Below are positions 42,977 to 51,589 of a DNA stretch of 64,000 nucleotides, in pieces. A model generated the notes under the pieces. That model did no database searches and was not told the DNA's origin. It worked only from the letters and a program-made list of their open reading frames with translations. How positions within the stretch are numbered: position 1 is the first letter of the stretch; every line of letters begins with the position of its first letter. The DNA comes from Eubacteriales bacterium (GTDB lineage Bacteria > Bacillota > Clostridia > Lachnospirales > Lachnospiraceae): positions 38,535-102,534 of the forward strand of contig JAUNGC010000012.1 of the NCBI GenBank assembly GCA_030524745.1, in the 5' to 3' direction. A program made the translations under genes and the position numbers.

Positions 42977-43029
42977 CAAAAAGGGAGCGGTGGCTTCAGA
43001 CTGAGAGGTCTGGAGCCGCCGCTCCTTTT
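42977..43029. terminator. Terminator between the HAD-CPBP gene and asnA
   Basis: An 18-bp stem, GGAGCGGTGGCTTCAGAC with GTCTGGAGCCGCCGCTCC (two G-U pairs in plus RNA), six-base loop, then TTTTG. It is bidirectional, as A residues flank the other side. Confidence 0.8.
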
Positions 43030-43052
43030 GAAAGGATATAACCGTTGCCGCT

Positions 43053-44063
43053 TTACAACAGTTGAACGCCGTTTGCCATCGCTTCTTTCCGGACTTTTTC
43101 AGGCCAGATGGAGCACTGCACTTCTCCGATGTGGGCTTTGCGCAGGAAGAACATACAGATACGGGACTGGCCGATGCCGCCGCCGATTGTGTAAGGAAGT
43201 TCTTCATTAATGATCGCTTTCTGGAAGGGAAGATCGGCGCGCTCCGGGCAGCCGGCCTTTTCCAACTGAGAAAGCAGAGCGTCCCGGTCCACGCGGATGC
43301 CCATGGAAGAAAGCTCCAGAGCGATATCCAGAACCGGATAATATACAAAAATGTCCGCATTCAGCGCCCAGTCGTCATAGTCGGGCGCGCGGCCGTCATG
43401 GGGTTCGCCGTTTTCAAGCGCGTCTCCTATCTGCATGATGCAGACGGCTCCTTTGGCCTTTGTGATGAAATATTCCCGTTCCTTCGGGGTGTAATCAGGG
43501 AACATATCGGCGAGTTCCTGGCTGGTGATGAAGAAAATCTCTTTCGGAAGTATTTCTTCGATATAATCATACTGGATCGCCATGTACATTTCCGTCTTGC
43601 GAAGCGTTTTGTACACATCGCGCACGGTCGCCTTGAGCGTTTCCAGATTGCGTTCTTCTTTGGAAATGATCTTTTCCCAGTCCCACTGATCCACAAAAAT
43701 GGAATGAATGTTGTCCGTCGTTTCGTCGCGGCGGATGGCGTTCATGTCCGTGTACAGTCCTTCCCCGTTGGAAAAGCCGTATTCTTTGAGCGCATGGCGT
43801 TTCCATTTCGCAAGAGAGTGCACAACCTCCGCTTCATAGTCGTTCTGCTCCTTGATGCCGAAGGAAACGGGCCGCTCATAACCGTTCAGATTATCGTTCA
43901 TGCCGGAAGCCGGATCCACAAACAGCGGAGCGGATACGCGCAGCAGGTTCAATTGTTTAACCAGAAGGCTCTGAAAAAAGTCCTTCACGGTTTTGATGCC
44001 GATCTGCGTGTCGTGCAGATTCAGCGCGGATGAATAGTCTTTGGGAATAATCAGGTTTTCCAT
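43053..44063 (-). CDS. asnA: Aspartate-ammonia ligase
   Basis: 336 residues, usual length. AsnA is class II aminoacyl-tRNA-synthetase-like and makes asparagine from aspartate, ammonia and ATP. Characteristic pieces are LNLLRVSAPLFVDPASGMND, RPVSFGIKEQND, HSLAKWKRHALKEYGF, IHSIFVDQWDWE and the terminal ELPYTIGGGIGQSRICMFFL. No T-box leader is seen. A promoter lies at 44208-44236 on the same strand. It is the only asparagine synthetase in the window. Confidence 0.97.
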   Translation of the reverse strand: MENLIIPKDYSSALNLHDTQIGIKTVKDFFQSLLVKQLNLLRVSAPLFVDPASGMNDNLNGYERPVSFGIKEQNDYEAEVVHSLAKWKRHALKEYGFSNGEGLYTDMNAIRRDETTDNIHSIFVDQWDWEKIISKEERNLETLKATVRDVYKTLRKTEMYMAIQYDYIEEILPKEIFFITSQELADMFPDYTPKEREYFITKAKGAVCIMQIGDALENGEPHDGRAPDYDDWALNADIFVYYPVLDIALELSSMGIRVDRDALLSQLEKAGCPERADLPFQKAIINEELPYTIGGGIGQSRICMFFLRKAHIGEVQCSIWPEKVRKEAMANGVQLL

Positions 44064-44207
44064 ATGTCCTCTTTCTGTTGCCTGGCAGGGATAGAAGAAT
44101 AGCCGCTATACGGCGGAAGAATATGATTTCTCCATACCTGTGGCAAAATCGATATAATCAATGCAACAGTCCGGCAAAGCCAAACCGTTACGGGCAAATC
44201 CTACATT

Positions 44208-44236
44208 ATCTTAATACCGTGATAAAGTGCTGTCAA
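44208..44236 (-). promoter_or_regulatory. Promoter of asnA
   Basis: Minus strand TTGACA, 17 nt, TAAGAT. It gives a ~140-nt leader that contains a short hairpin but no recognised riboswitch or T-box. Confidence 0.7.
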
Positions 44237-44257
44237 GAAAAAAAGCATAACGACGGT

Positions 44258-46777
44258 TCAGCGCTTTTTGCGCGCCGTTTGCAGGAAGAGAAAAGCCGCA
44301 AGGCTCAAAATGCTGATGAAAAACCCGGCTTTTAATCCTGCAGGGAAAAAGCGAAGTTCGATCGTGTGCTCCCCGGCGGAAAGGTCGGTGGAGATGAACA
44401 TTTCATCGTAAGGATCAATTTCGGTTTTCTCACCGTCTACCCACAGACTCCATCCGGGTTCGTAGGCGATGGAAAGAATCAGCTTGCCGGGCGTTGTTAC
44501 CGTCACGTGACCGCTGACATAACCGGAATCGTGAGAGTCCACCACGAAGGGCTGTTCTCCGATTCTGCCGAGCGTTTCGGAAAGCGCATCCGTATTGAGA
44601 CGCGCGGCTATTGCGTCCAGGGCGCCGCCGTCTTCATTTTTCAATGTGATCTGATCTCCGGCTTCATGCCAGCCAAGGTCCAGAATATAATCGTATTTTA
44701 CTTTCTTAAAGGTTTTATTCAGGATGTAGGAACTGACGCTCACATTATCGGCTTTGCTGTTTTGACAGTATGCGTAGTAGTGGCCGGAAACGTCGGCCGT
44801 AAACTGTGCTTCATCGTTAAATTCCAGCAATTCAACCGCCTCAAACAGGCTGCCGCTTCCGACGGAAGCAGCCATCCGGTTTTGCAGGTCGAAGGGATCG
44901 GAAGCGGAGATCTCGCAGATTGCAGAAGAGAGATTCCAACGATCCGATAAAATGAACCCGGCGGGCAGCGTGTAATTGTTCCGGTACAGATAAACGCCGT
45001 TTTCTTCATCGATCAGCGTATAGAGTGAAGGATCTTCCTGATCGCTTCTGGAAAACATGTAGCGCACGTTTAAAAGAGCGGAAGACAGAGGCGTCTGCCC
45101 GTCAAAACAATAGAAAACCTTGCTTTCGCTCATGCCCATACGGTCATACCAGGCTTCCACATTGGCGTTTGCCGTGGAAGAAAAGAGCGAGGCGGTAGGA
45201 TAGCCGACCAGCGTGCCGTCATTTTTTGTCACACGGCTGAATTTTTCAAAGCGGTAAAAATCCGGATCGGCCTTTTGAATGCGTTCGGCGAGCGCTTTAT
45301 AGTCGGGCAGACTTTCCAGATATTTGCTTCGGCTTGTGGTTGAAACGCTGGTATAAGCCATGTTGAAGGTCGCTTCGAAGGTGACGAGAGCCAGGGCGGC
45401 AATTGCAACCATACGAATGAGAGCAGAATGGGCATGTTTTGTCCTGTAAACATAGAGCAGGAGCGCATAAACGCAGACAAAAGCGGCGCTCAACAGAAAG
45501 ATCCCGGTGGAAAAAGCGTCGTCTTCCACCAGTTTTTCCGAAAGCAGAAGGAAGAACAGGCCAAAAGCCATACACCTGAGCACCTGGGCGGCCGAAAAAC
45601 CTTTCCATTTATAGACTCCTTCAAAGCACATTACGAGCACAAGAAAAATATAAAGAAAAGATTGCCGGGCGGGGAGCGAATCCGGATAGTTAAAGCCGTG
45701 CCAGATGAAATTCAGCACGTTGGTGGAAAAACTGACAATCAGGAAAGCGCATAAAAGCAATCTGCCGGTCTTTTCCCGGTTTTTGATATTTCCGTTTATC
45801 ATGTAAAGGGGAATCAGGAAAAATACGGCGCTGGAGCAGAAAATGTTGGGCCAGTGATCCAGTCCGGTTTCCGTTGTGACGCCGGTCGCGTGTCTTGCCA
45901 GCACATCCAAAAAAGAGAAGTAGTAAGTCACCTTTTCGGGAAAAGCGGATTCGGAAAACTCGGTGAAGAAAATGGCGCTCAGTTCCGGAAGTAAAAGCAC
46001 GGCCGCCATTCCGCCGGCCAGGAGCGAATACAGGGCGAAACGTCCGACGGCAGATCCGACATTTTTCAGAGTTGTCCGGAAATTTTCCCCGGCGGCAATT
46101 TCCGGCAGAAGAACCAGAAAATACAGACACAGAAAAATACAGATCATGATGGAAATATAATAATTGGAAAGGATGGAGAGCGCGAGCGTAACGCAATAAA
46201 GACCGCACTTTCTGTCTTTTACCAGCCGTTCCAGCCCCAACAGGATCAGCGGCGCAAGAAAAAGACAGTCCATCCACATGACATTCCAGTTATAGGCGGC
46301 GACGAAACCGGACATCGCATAAAAAAGAGAAAAAAACAAAATCAGATAGTGCGCGGTACGAAAACGCTCTTTTAAATAATATGCGAAAGTAAAGCCGCAC
46401 AGTCCGATTTTAAATATCACCATATAACTCATGAATTCAATGAGATACTGGGTGGGTACGAGCAGCATCAGCCAGTTAAACGGGCTGGCGCTGTAATATA
46501 CATAGAGGGCCAGATAGTTGGAACCCATACCGATGTTCCAGGAGTAAAAAAGGGGCTCTCCGGCCTGAACCTTGCGAATGAATTCCTCCAGAAACGGCAC
46601 ATATTGATGATACATATCCGAATGCATGAAACTTTCGTCCCCAAACGGATAAATGCCGTTACCGATGAAAATTGCCAGCATGGAGAGAAAGGGCAGTAAA
46701 AAGGAAAAAAAACAGATTTTGTTTTCAACGGCCCAGCGGCATATCCGCTTTTGGGCCATGGACAATTTTTTTTTCAT
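44258..46777 (-). CDS. YfhO-family membrane protein
   Basis: 839 residues from the ATG at 46777, preceded by GAGGAG; a second ATG at 46789 overlaps the stop of the upstream gene. It has about twelve membrane segments followed by a C-terminal beta-rich extracytoplasmic domain. YMVIFKIGLCGFTFAYYLKE, GSNYLALYVYYSASPFNWLM and FGDESFMHSDMYHQYVP are typical of YfhO, which is implicated in glycosylating teichoic acids or related lipids. It is encoded behind an LtaS-like gene, matching a role in cell-envelope polymers. Confidence 0.88.
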   Translation of the reverse strand: MKKKLSMAQKRICRWAVENKICFFSFLLPFLSMLAIFIGNGIYPFGDESFMHSDMYHQYVPFLEEFIRKVQAGEPLFYSWNIGMGSNYLALYVYYSASPFNWLMLLVPTQYLIEFMSYMVIFKIGLCGFTFAYYLKERFRTAHYLILFFSLFYAMSGFVAAYNWNVMWMDCLFLAPLILLGLERLVKDRKCGLYCVTLALSILSNYYISIMICIFLCLYFLVLLPEIAAGENFRTTLKNVGSAVGRFALYSLLAGGMAAVLLLPELSAIFFTEFSESAFPEKVTYYFSFLDVLARHATGVTTETGLDHWPNIFCSSAVFFLIPLYMINGNIKNREKTGRLLLCAFLIVSFSTNVLNFIWHGFNYPDSLPARQSFLYIFLVLVMCFEGVYKWKGFSAAQVLRCMAFGLFFLLLSEKLVEDDAFSTGIFLLSAAFVCVYALLLYVYRTKHAHSALIRMVAIAALALVTFEATFNMAYTSVSTTSRSKYLESLPDYKALAERIQKADPDFYRFEKFSRVTKNDGTLVGYPTASLFSSTANANVEAWYDRMGMSESKVFYCFDGQTPLSSALLNVRYMFSRSDQEDPSLYTLIDEENGVYLYRNNYTLPAGFILSDRWNLSSAICEISASDPFDLQNRMAASVGSGSLFEAVELLEFNDEAQFTADVSGHYYAYCQNSKADNVSVSSYILNKTFKKVKYDYILDLGWHEAGDQITLKNEDGGALDAIAARLNTDALSETLGRIGEQPFVVDSHDSGYVSGHVTVTTPGKLILSIAYEPGWSLWVDGEKTEIDPYDEMFISTDLSAGEHTIELRFFPAGLKAGFFISILSLAAFLFLQTARKKR

Positions 46778-46785
46778 AAAACTCC

Positions 46786-48621
46786 TCATTGATCGAATAA
46801 GAGATAATATTGAATCGTCTGGTAGTCGTTTAACAGTTCCTTTTGATTTTTGACGAAACTGAAGGTTCCGTCAGAGAGCAGTACATGACTGGCAGAAATG
46901 ACGGGAACTTCTGCCTGAAGATCCGTCAGGTACCGGAAGTAAGGAGGAAGCGGAAGCCCCGCGGCCTGCAGCGTTTTCGCAGCGAGATAATTGGCGCTCG
47001 TCTCCACATTTTGTTCCTCTTCCAACGCAAAGTTCGCCCAGATAAAAAACGGAACTTTATAACGCAGCGCTTCTTCCTGACTGGATAAATCGCTGCAGCT
47101 TCTGCCATGAAGTTTCAACACAGGATTGACCACAGAGTCCGTAGGCTGGTGATCGCCGAAAAAGACGATCAGCGTATCTTCCTGCTGCGCGGCGAAATAT
47201 TCCACCAGTTCTTCAATGGCTTCATCCGACAGCTTCATCAGGGAAAGATAGGCGGAAAGAAGTTTGGAATCGGAATCGTTCACAGTGATATCGGGCGTGA
47301 AGTTGTCATAATCCGCCCAGTCGCTGTAGGAAGAGTGATTCTGCATCGTTACGTTGAATAAGAATAATGGTTCGCCGGCCGGCTTGTTTTCATAAACCTG
47401 GATGATTTTTTCGTAGTCGCCCCGGTCGCTGACATATTTGCGGACGATTTCGGAATCCTGGAAAAATTCCAGAAAATGCATTTCTTCAAATCCAAAGTTG
47501 GGATACACCGTGTCGCGGTCCCAGCCTGCCGAACGGTAAGGGTGCATCGCCACCGTATGATAGCCAAGAGACGCCAGGTGGGAGGCCATGGAAGGCAGTT
47601 CGTCCCTGATATACTGCTGATAGGGAATGCTTCCGTAGGGCAGAAATGCCATCGTATTTCCGGTCAGATATTCAAATTCCGTATTGGCGGTATTTCCGCC
47701 TTTGACGGAAACATTCAGATATCCGGAAACGGTGTTGTCCTGACCTTTCAGAAGGCTGTGTACAAAAGGCATATAGTCTTCATTGGTGGAAAATTCGCCC
47801 AGCACGGCGGGATCGGAAAAGGCTTCGTTCATGATAACGATAATATTGGGTTTGCGCTCCGGTTCCGTTTCGGCAGCCGCATAAGGTTCCAGAAGCTGCT
47901 GCGCGCGTTCCGCGCTGTAATCCTCGGGCTTGTCCACGGCAACATATTGCAGTTCCATGAGGAAAGCGGTCAGCGTGCCGTTTTTATACTGGATCGTGGT
48001 CGGCGTGAACAGCTTGTCATACAGTTTCAGCTTCGTTTCCACGAACTGCTCGTCGTGAAGCATTCTGGTGTATCCAAAGATGAGCAAACCGGAAAAAACG
48101 CCGAGCATAAGGCGCGTCAAACAGGGACGGAAATGAAACTTCCGGCGTGCGGCGTCCGATTCGGTGTCTGCGCCGGCGGCAGGAATCTTTTTTCTTCCAA
48201 TCCGGTATCTGAGAAAAAATTCCAGAATCAGCAGGGCAAGAAAGCACAGCAGCACGATGACGGCCGCAGAATCCAGCTTATACTCATAGTTATCGGCGAC
48301 GCTGGCCGCGGTATCCAGGGAGAGAATATCCCAGGGCTGAATCGGCGCGCCGCGGAATTCCAGAACGAAATAACCGGCCAGTCCGTAGACTGCGCAGAAA
48401 ACTGTCTGGAGCATCAGGGCGACGTTGACCCGCCCCGTGAGCGCGAATAGAAACAGCGCAATGAATTCAAACAGCAGAATGTTCATAACCTGAACGTAGG
48501 GCTTCATCGTGGTAAACGGGTTATGCGTATACCATTCCAGCAGATAAAAATTGAAAATCGGAATGAGAAACAGACCAATAAAAGGACTGTATTTTTTCAG
48601 CCATCCGGCACTTTTTTTCAT
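46786..48621 (-). CDS. LTA synthase-family phosphoglycerol transferase/sulfatase-fold enzyme
   Basis: 611 residues: five N-terminal membrane segments, then an extracellular sulfatase-fold domain. The catalytic threonine is T311 in GGNTANTEFEYLTGN; IIVIMNEAFSD holds a metal ligand and FFGDHQPTDS another. LtaS-type enzymes transfer glycerol phosphate from phosphatidylglycerol to build lipoteichoic-acid-type polymers. The start ATG at 48621 follows AAAGGAAAGAAGG. It shares a 4-nt overlap with the YfhO frame, so the two are likely one operon. Confidence 0.92.
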   Translation of the reverse strand: MKKSAGWLKKYSPFIGLFLIPIFNFYLLEWYTHNPFTTMKPYVQVMNILLFEFIALFLFALTGRVNVALMLQTVFCAVYGLAGYFVLEFRGAPIQPWDILSLDTAASVADNYEYKLDSAAVIVLLCFLALLILEFFLRYRIGRKKIPAAGADTESDAARRKFHFRPCLTRLMLGVFSGLLIFGYTRMLHDEQFVETKLKLYDKLFTPTTIQYKNGTLTAFLMELQYVAVDKPEDYSAERAQQLLEPYAAAETEPERKPNIIVIMNEAFSDPAVLGEFSTNEDYMPFVHSLLKGQDNTVSGYLNVSVKGGNTANTEFEYLTGNTMAFLPYGSIPYQQYIRDELPSMASHLASLGYHTVAMHPYRSAGWDRDTVYPNFGFEEMHFLEFFQDSEIVRKYVSDRGDYEKIIQVYENKPAGEPLFLFNVTMQNHSSYSDWADYDNFTPDITVNDSDSKLLSAYLSLMKLSDEAIEELVEYFAAQQEDTLIVFFGDHQPTDSVVNPVLKLHGRSCSDLSSQEEALRYKVPFFIWANFALEEEQNVETSANYLAAKTLQAAGLPLPPYFRYLTDLQAEVPVISASHVLLSDGTFSFVKNQKELLNDYQTIQYYLLFDQ

Positions 48622-48651
48622 AAAAAACCTTCTTTCCTTTGTTCTTGTTTC

Positions 48652-48680
48652 ATCATAGTGACCGGCAAAGAAATTGTCAA
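48652..48680 (-). promoter_or_regulatory. Promoter of the LtaS-YfhO operon
   Basis: Minus strand TTGACA, 17 nt, TATGAT, about 30 nt before the start of the LtaS-like gene. Confidence 0.75.
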
Positions 48681-48861
48681 GTTAGAAACTTCAGCCGGCG
48701 GTGCATGAAGGATGATTTTTTCACATATATTGGAAAAAAGAAAGTTACCGCAGCGTATAACCGGTAACGACAGAAGTTGGTCTTTCGTTTTTCTTAAGAA
48801 ATATGCTATGGGAAAAAGAAGGGGCGCATGATAAAATAAATACAGGAAGGAGTTGAGAAGA

Positions 48862-49893
48862 ATGGATGATAAGAAAAGAGATATGATTCCGATTGCGGCG
48901 ATTGCGGTATTTCTTGTGATTATTATTATCCTTTGTGTTGCGAGACTGAGCGGGAGAAAGAATAAGGAAGCGGAAAATGAATCGCCTGTTACCCAGGAGA
49001 GCATAGAAATGCTCAACAGCAGCGAGATGGAGCAGGAGACGGAAAGCGAGACCGCGACTGAGACGGAACCGGCAGCGTCCTTACAGACAAAAGGCGAGGA
49101 AGCGGAGCCGGAAAGCGCGGTCGAGAACGAACTGCCCTCAGGAAAGTCAAAGACAGAGACGAAGAACGATGTGGCAGGAAAGACGATCAGCGGAAACGAT
49201 CCCTTTGCCGCCGCTTCAGGCGTGAATAAGACGAACGAAGAAATGCTGTTGGAGATGGCCGGCTATTGGGAAGAGGACAATCTGGAAGCGGTGGAGGATC
49301 TGGCGCATCTGGCCTGGTTCATGAAAATGTCGGCGAGCATCATAGATGAGAATACTTTCTATTATTACGGAGAACGTAATTCATCAGGACAGCCGGAGGG
49401 TACCGGAATCGCCTGCTATGCTGATAATACCTATTACTATGGTCAGTGGTCCGGAGGCAAGAGAGAAGGACAGGGAGAATGGATCCGCTACTATGTCTAT
49501 TATGACGATGACGTTACATCTGACAGAGCCTATACCATGCACATGTATATCGGCGAATGGGCAAACGATATGCCAAACGGAGACGGGCAGGAGCATTACG
49601 AACTGGATATGAGCCAGGCTGCAAAAAATGAAAATGAACGCTATCTTCAGAATGTGATCGGAACCTTCCAGGATGGCCTTTACAGCGGAGAAATGTATCT
49701 GACCACGCTGAATGTGGACGGGAATCAGGAAGAGTGGAACGGATTTGCGGAGGAAGGAATCTGGAGCCCCTATGGAGCGGCCACCAATAAGAAAGAAATT
49801 CCGATCTGCCAGGATGTGGACGATGACAACAATTATCTCTGGATCACGGTAAAGAGCAACAAAGACCGGGGAATCTCCGAACTGATGCCATAA
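48862..49893 (+). CDS. Membrane-anchored MORN-repeat protein
   Basis: 343 residues from ATG 48862 (AGGAAGGAG upstream; the earlier TTG at 48853 is rejected). Residues ~7-28 are a single membrane segment (IPIAAIAVFLVIIIILCVAR). A long Glu/Thr/Ser-rich linker follows. The C-terminal part has MORN-like repeats (GERNSSGQPEGTGIACYADN, YYGQWSGGKREGQGEW, YIGEWANDMPNGDGQEHY), which often bind membranes or partners. The first anchor residues point outward or inward; topology uncertain. The last 26 nt are duplicated just after the stop. Confidence 0.75.
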   Translation: MDDKKRDMIPIAAIAVFLVIIIILCVARLSGRKNKEAENESPVTQESIEMLNSSEMEQETESETATETEPAASLQTKGEEAEPESAVENELPSGKSKTETKNDVAGKTISGNDPFAAASGVNKTNEEMLLEMAGYWEEDNLEAVEDLAHLAWFMKMSASIIDENTFYYYGERNSSGQPEGTGIACYADNTYYYGQWSGGKREGQGEWIRYYVYYDDDVTSDRAYTMHMYIGEWANDMPNGDGQEHYELDMSQAAKNENERYLQNVIGTFQDGLYSGEMYLTTLNVDGNQEEWNGFAEEGIWSPYGAATNKKEIPICQDVDDDNNYLWITVKSNKDRGISELMP

Positions 49894-49918
49894 AGAAATC
49901 TCCGGGCTGATGCTATAA
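49867..49918. repeat. Imperfect 26-nt tandem duplication across a stop codon
   Basis: GGAATCTCCGAACTGATGCC with ATAAAG at 49867-49892 is repeated with four or five changes at 49893-49918. The first unit contains the stop codon of the MORN gene. Confidence 0.7.
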
Positions 49919-49927
49919 GGAAACTGC

Positions 49928-49957
49928 TTGACAGATAGTCTTTTTCTTGCGTATACT
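49928..49957 (+). promoter_or_regulatory. Promoter of tRNA-Leu
   Basis: TTGACA and TATACT separated by 18 nt, about 80 nt before the tRNA. A 12-bp hairpin (ATTCCGGCGGCC/GGCCGCCGGAAT, loop GGTT, around 49980-50010) lies in the pre-tRNA leader. Confidence 0.75.
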
Positions 49958-50037
49958 TAAGATTGGCTGGGATGAATCAGAAATTCCGGCGGCCGGTTGG
50001 CCGCCGGAATATTTGGGATATCAGCAAATAGCAGTAA

Positions 50038-50119
50038 GCGGATATGGCGGAATTGGCAGACGCGCAGGATTTAGGTTCCTGTGCCGCAAGGCGTATGGGT
50101 TCAAGTCCCACTATCCGCA
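50038..50119 (+). tRNA. tRNA-Leu(UAG)
   Basis: 82 nt. The acceptor arms GCGGATA and TATCCGC pair exactly with discriminator A. The anticodon loop is TTTAGGT with anticodon TAG. The D arm has GGCGGAATTGGCAGACGC, and a variable arm and T arm (GGGTTCAAGTCCC) follow. CCA is not encoded. A long variable arm is expected for leucine. Confidence 0.97.
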
Positions 50120-50217
50120 TTCAGGGCATGAAGCGGCCTGTTTGAGAACGCGGGAAGAAAGCTGCGTCCGCGTCGGGAGAGCGCCGGACGCAGGGGTATA
50201 ACAAAGGAGACAAAAAT

Positions 50218-51417
50218 ATGGAACGATTGGTAGGAACTGTATCCAGAGGCATCAGAGGACCGATCATCCGGCAGGGGGATGATCTCGCGGCGATTGTGGT
50301 GGATTCCGTGCTGGCGGCGGCGAAGAGCGAGGGCTTTGAACTGCGCGACAGAGACGTTGTGGCTGTGACGGAAGCCGTTGTGGCGCGTGCCCAGGGAAAC
50401 TATGCCGGAATTGATCAGATTGCGAAGGATGTACAAAGCAAATTCGGCGACGACACGGTGGGCGTGTTGTTTCCGATCTTGAGCCGCAATCGTTTTGCGA
50501 TCTGTCTGAAAGGGATTGCAAAGGGCTGTAAGAAGATCGTGCTGATGCTGAGTTACCCTTCCGACGAGGTGGGCAATCACCTGATCGATGAAGAAGAGAT
50601 GGACGAGAAGGGCGTCAATCCCTGGCAGGATGTATTGACAGAGGAAAAATACAGGGAACTGTTCGGCTATAAGAAGCATGTTTTCACCGGCGTGGATTAC
50701 GTGGAATACTATAAGCAGTTGATTCAGGATGCGGGCGCAGAGGTGGAGATCATTTTTGCAAACCATCCCAGGGCAATTCTTTCCTATACGAAATCCGTTC
50801 TGACCTGCGACATTCACAGCAGATTCAGAACAAAGAACACATTGTTAAAGAACGGCGCCGAGAAGGTATACGCGCTGGACGACATTCTCACAGCAAGCGT
50901 GGACGGCAGCGGCTATAATGACAGATTTGGTCTGCTCGGTTCCAACAAGGCGACGGAAGAAACGGTGAAGCTGTTCCCGATTCATTGTCAGGAGATGGTG
51001 GACCGCATTCAGAAATCGCTGATTGAGAAGACCGGCAAACAGATCGAAGTGATGATTTACGGCGACGGCGCATTTAAAGATCCCGTAGGGAAAATCTGGG
51101 AACTGGCGGATCCGGTGGTTTCTCCGGCCTATACGAAGGGACTTGAAGGAACGCCTAACGAAGTGAAGTTAAAATATCTGGCGGACAACGATTTCGCGGA
51201 TCTGTCCGGCAATGCGTTACAGGAAGCGATTTCCCAATATATCCGGGAAAAGGACGAGAAGGCGGCAAGCCTGGTGGGAACTATGGTGACGCAGGGAACT
51301 ACGCCGAGAAGGCTGACCGATCTGATCGGTTCGCTCTGCGACCTGACCAGCGGCAGCGGCGATAAGGGAACGCCGATTATTCTGGTACAGGGCTATTTTG
51401 ATAATTATACAAAATGA
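50218..51417 (+). CDS. Coenzyme F420-0:L-glutamate ligase-like protein
   Basis: 399 residues. AAAGGAG precedes the ATG. The N-terminal half (TVSRGIRGPIIRQGDDL, RDRDVVAVTEAVVARAQGNY) has the motif pattern of the CofE-type gamma-glutamyl ligase domain. The family is found in many Clostridia that show no other F420 genes, and none are visible here. An undetermined gamma-glutamylation or another amidation is plausible. A leader hairpin CTGCGTCCG/CGGACGCAG (50163-50193) precedes it. It ends before a bidirectional terminator. Confidence 0.75.
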   Translation: MERLVGTVSRGIRGPIIRQGDDLAAIVVDSVLAAAKSEGFELRDRDVVAVTEAVVARAQGNYAGIDQIAKDVQSKFGDDTVGVLFPILSRNRFAICLKGIAKGCKKIVLMLSYPSDEVGNHLIDEEEMDEKGVNPWQDVLTEEKYRELFGYKKHVFTGVDYVEYYKQLIQDAGAEVEIIFANHPRAILSYTKSVLTCDIHSRFRTKNTLLKNGAEKVYALDDILTASVDGSGYNDRFGLLGSNKATEETVKLFPIHCQEMVDRIQKSLIEKTGKQIEVMIYGDGAFKDPVGKIWELADPVVSPAYTKGLEGTPNEVKLKYLADNDFADLSGNALQEAISQYIREKDEKAASLVGTMVTQGTTPRRLTDLIGSLCDLTSGSGDKGTPIILVQGYFDNYTK

Positions 51418-51477
51418 TGACAGGAGTAATCCGATAAAAACGGCATACGTCTTTTTCCGGCATACAATATGAATGAA

Positions 51478-51523
51478 AATTCCCCGCCAACCCCGTATTT
51501 TACAGGGCTGGCGGGGAATTATT
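51478..51523. terminator. Bidirectional terminator
   Basis: AATTCCCCGCCA pairs with TGGCGGGGAATT, with CCC/GGG inside, and flanking A and T residues on both sides. It separates the convergent F420-ligase-like and AGCS genes. Confidence 0.85.
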
Positions 51524-51589
51524 TATGTAGCGTTAATACCTTCCAAAATGGTTTGTCCGTAAGTAAATCACCGGTGTAAACGGATGAAC

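Noticed and set aside
43062-44033. A 323-residue open frame on the plus strand
   Set aside because: It is antisense to asnA, which is certain from motifs; a shadow frame.
44064-44207. Possible T-box leader before asnA
   Set aside because: The conserved AGGGTGGCACCGCGG-type element is absent.
47476-48450. A 324-residue open frame on the plus strand
   Set aside because: It is antisense to the LtaS-like gene and shows no protein signature.
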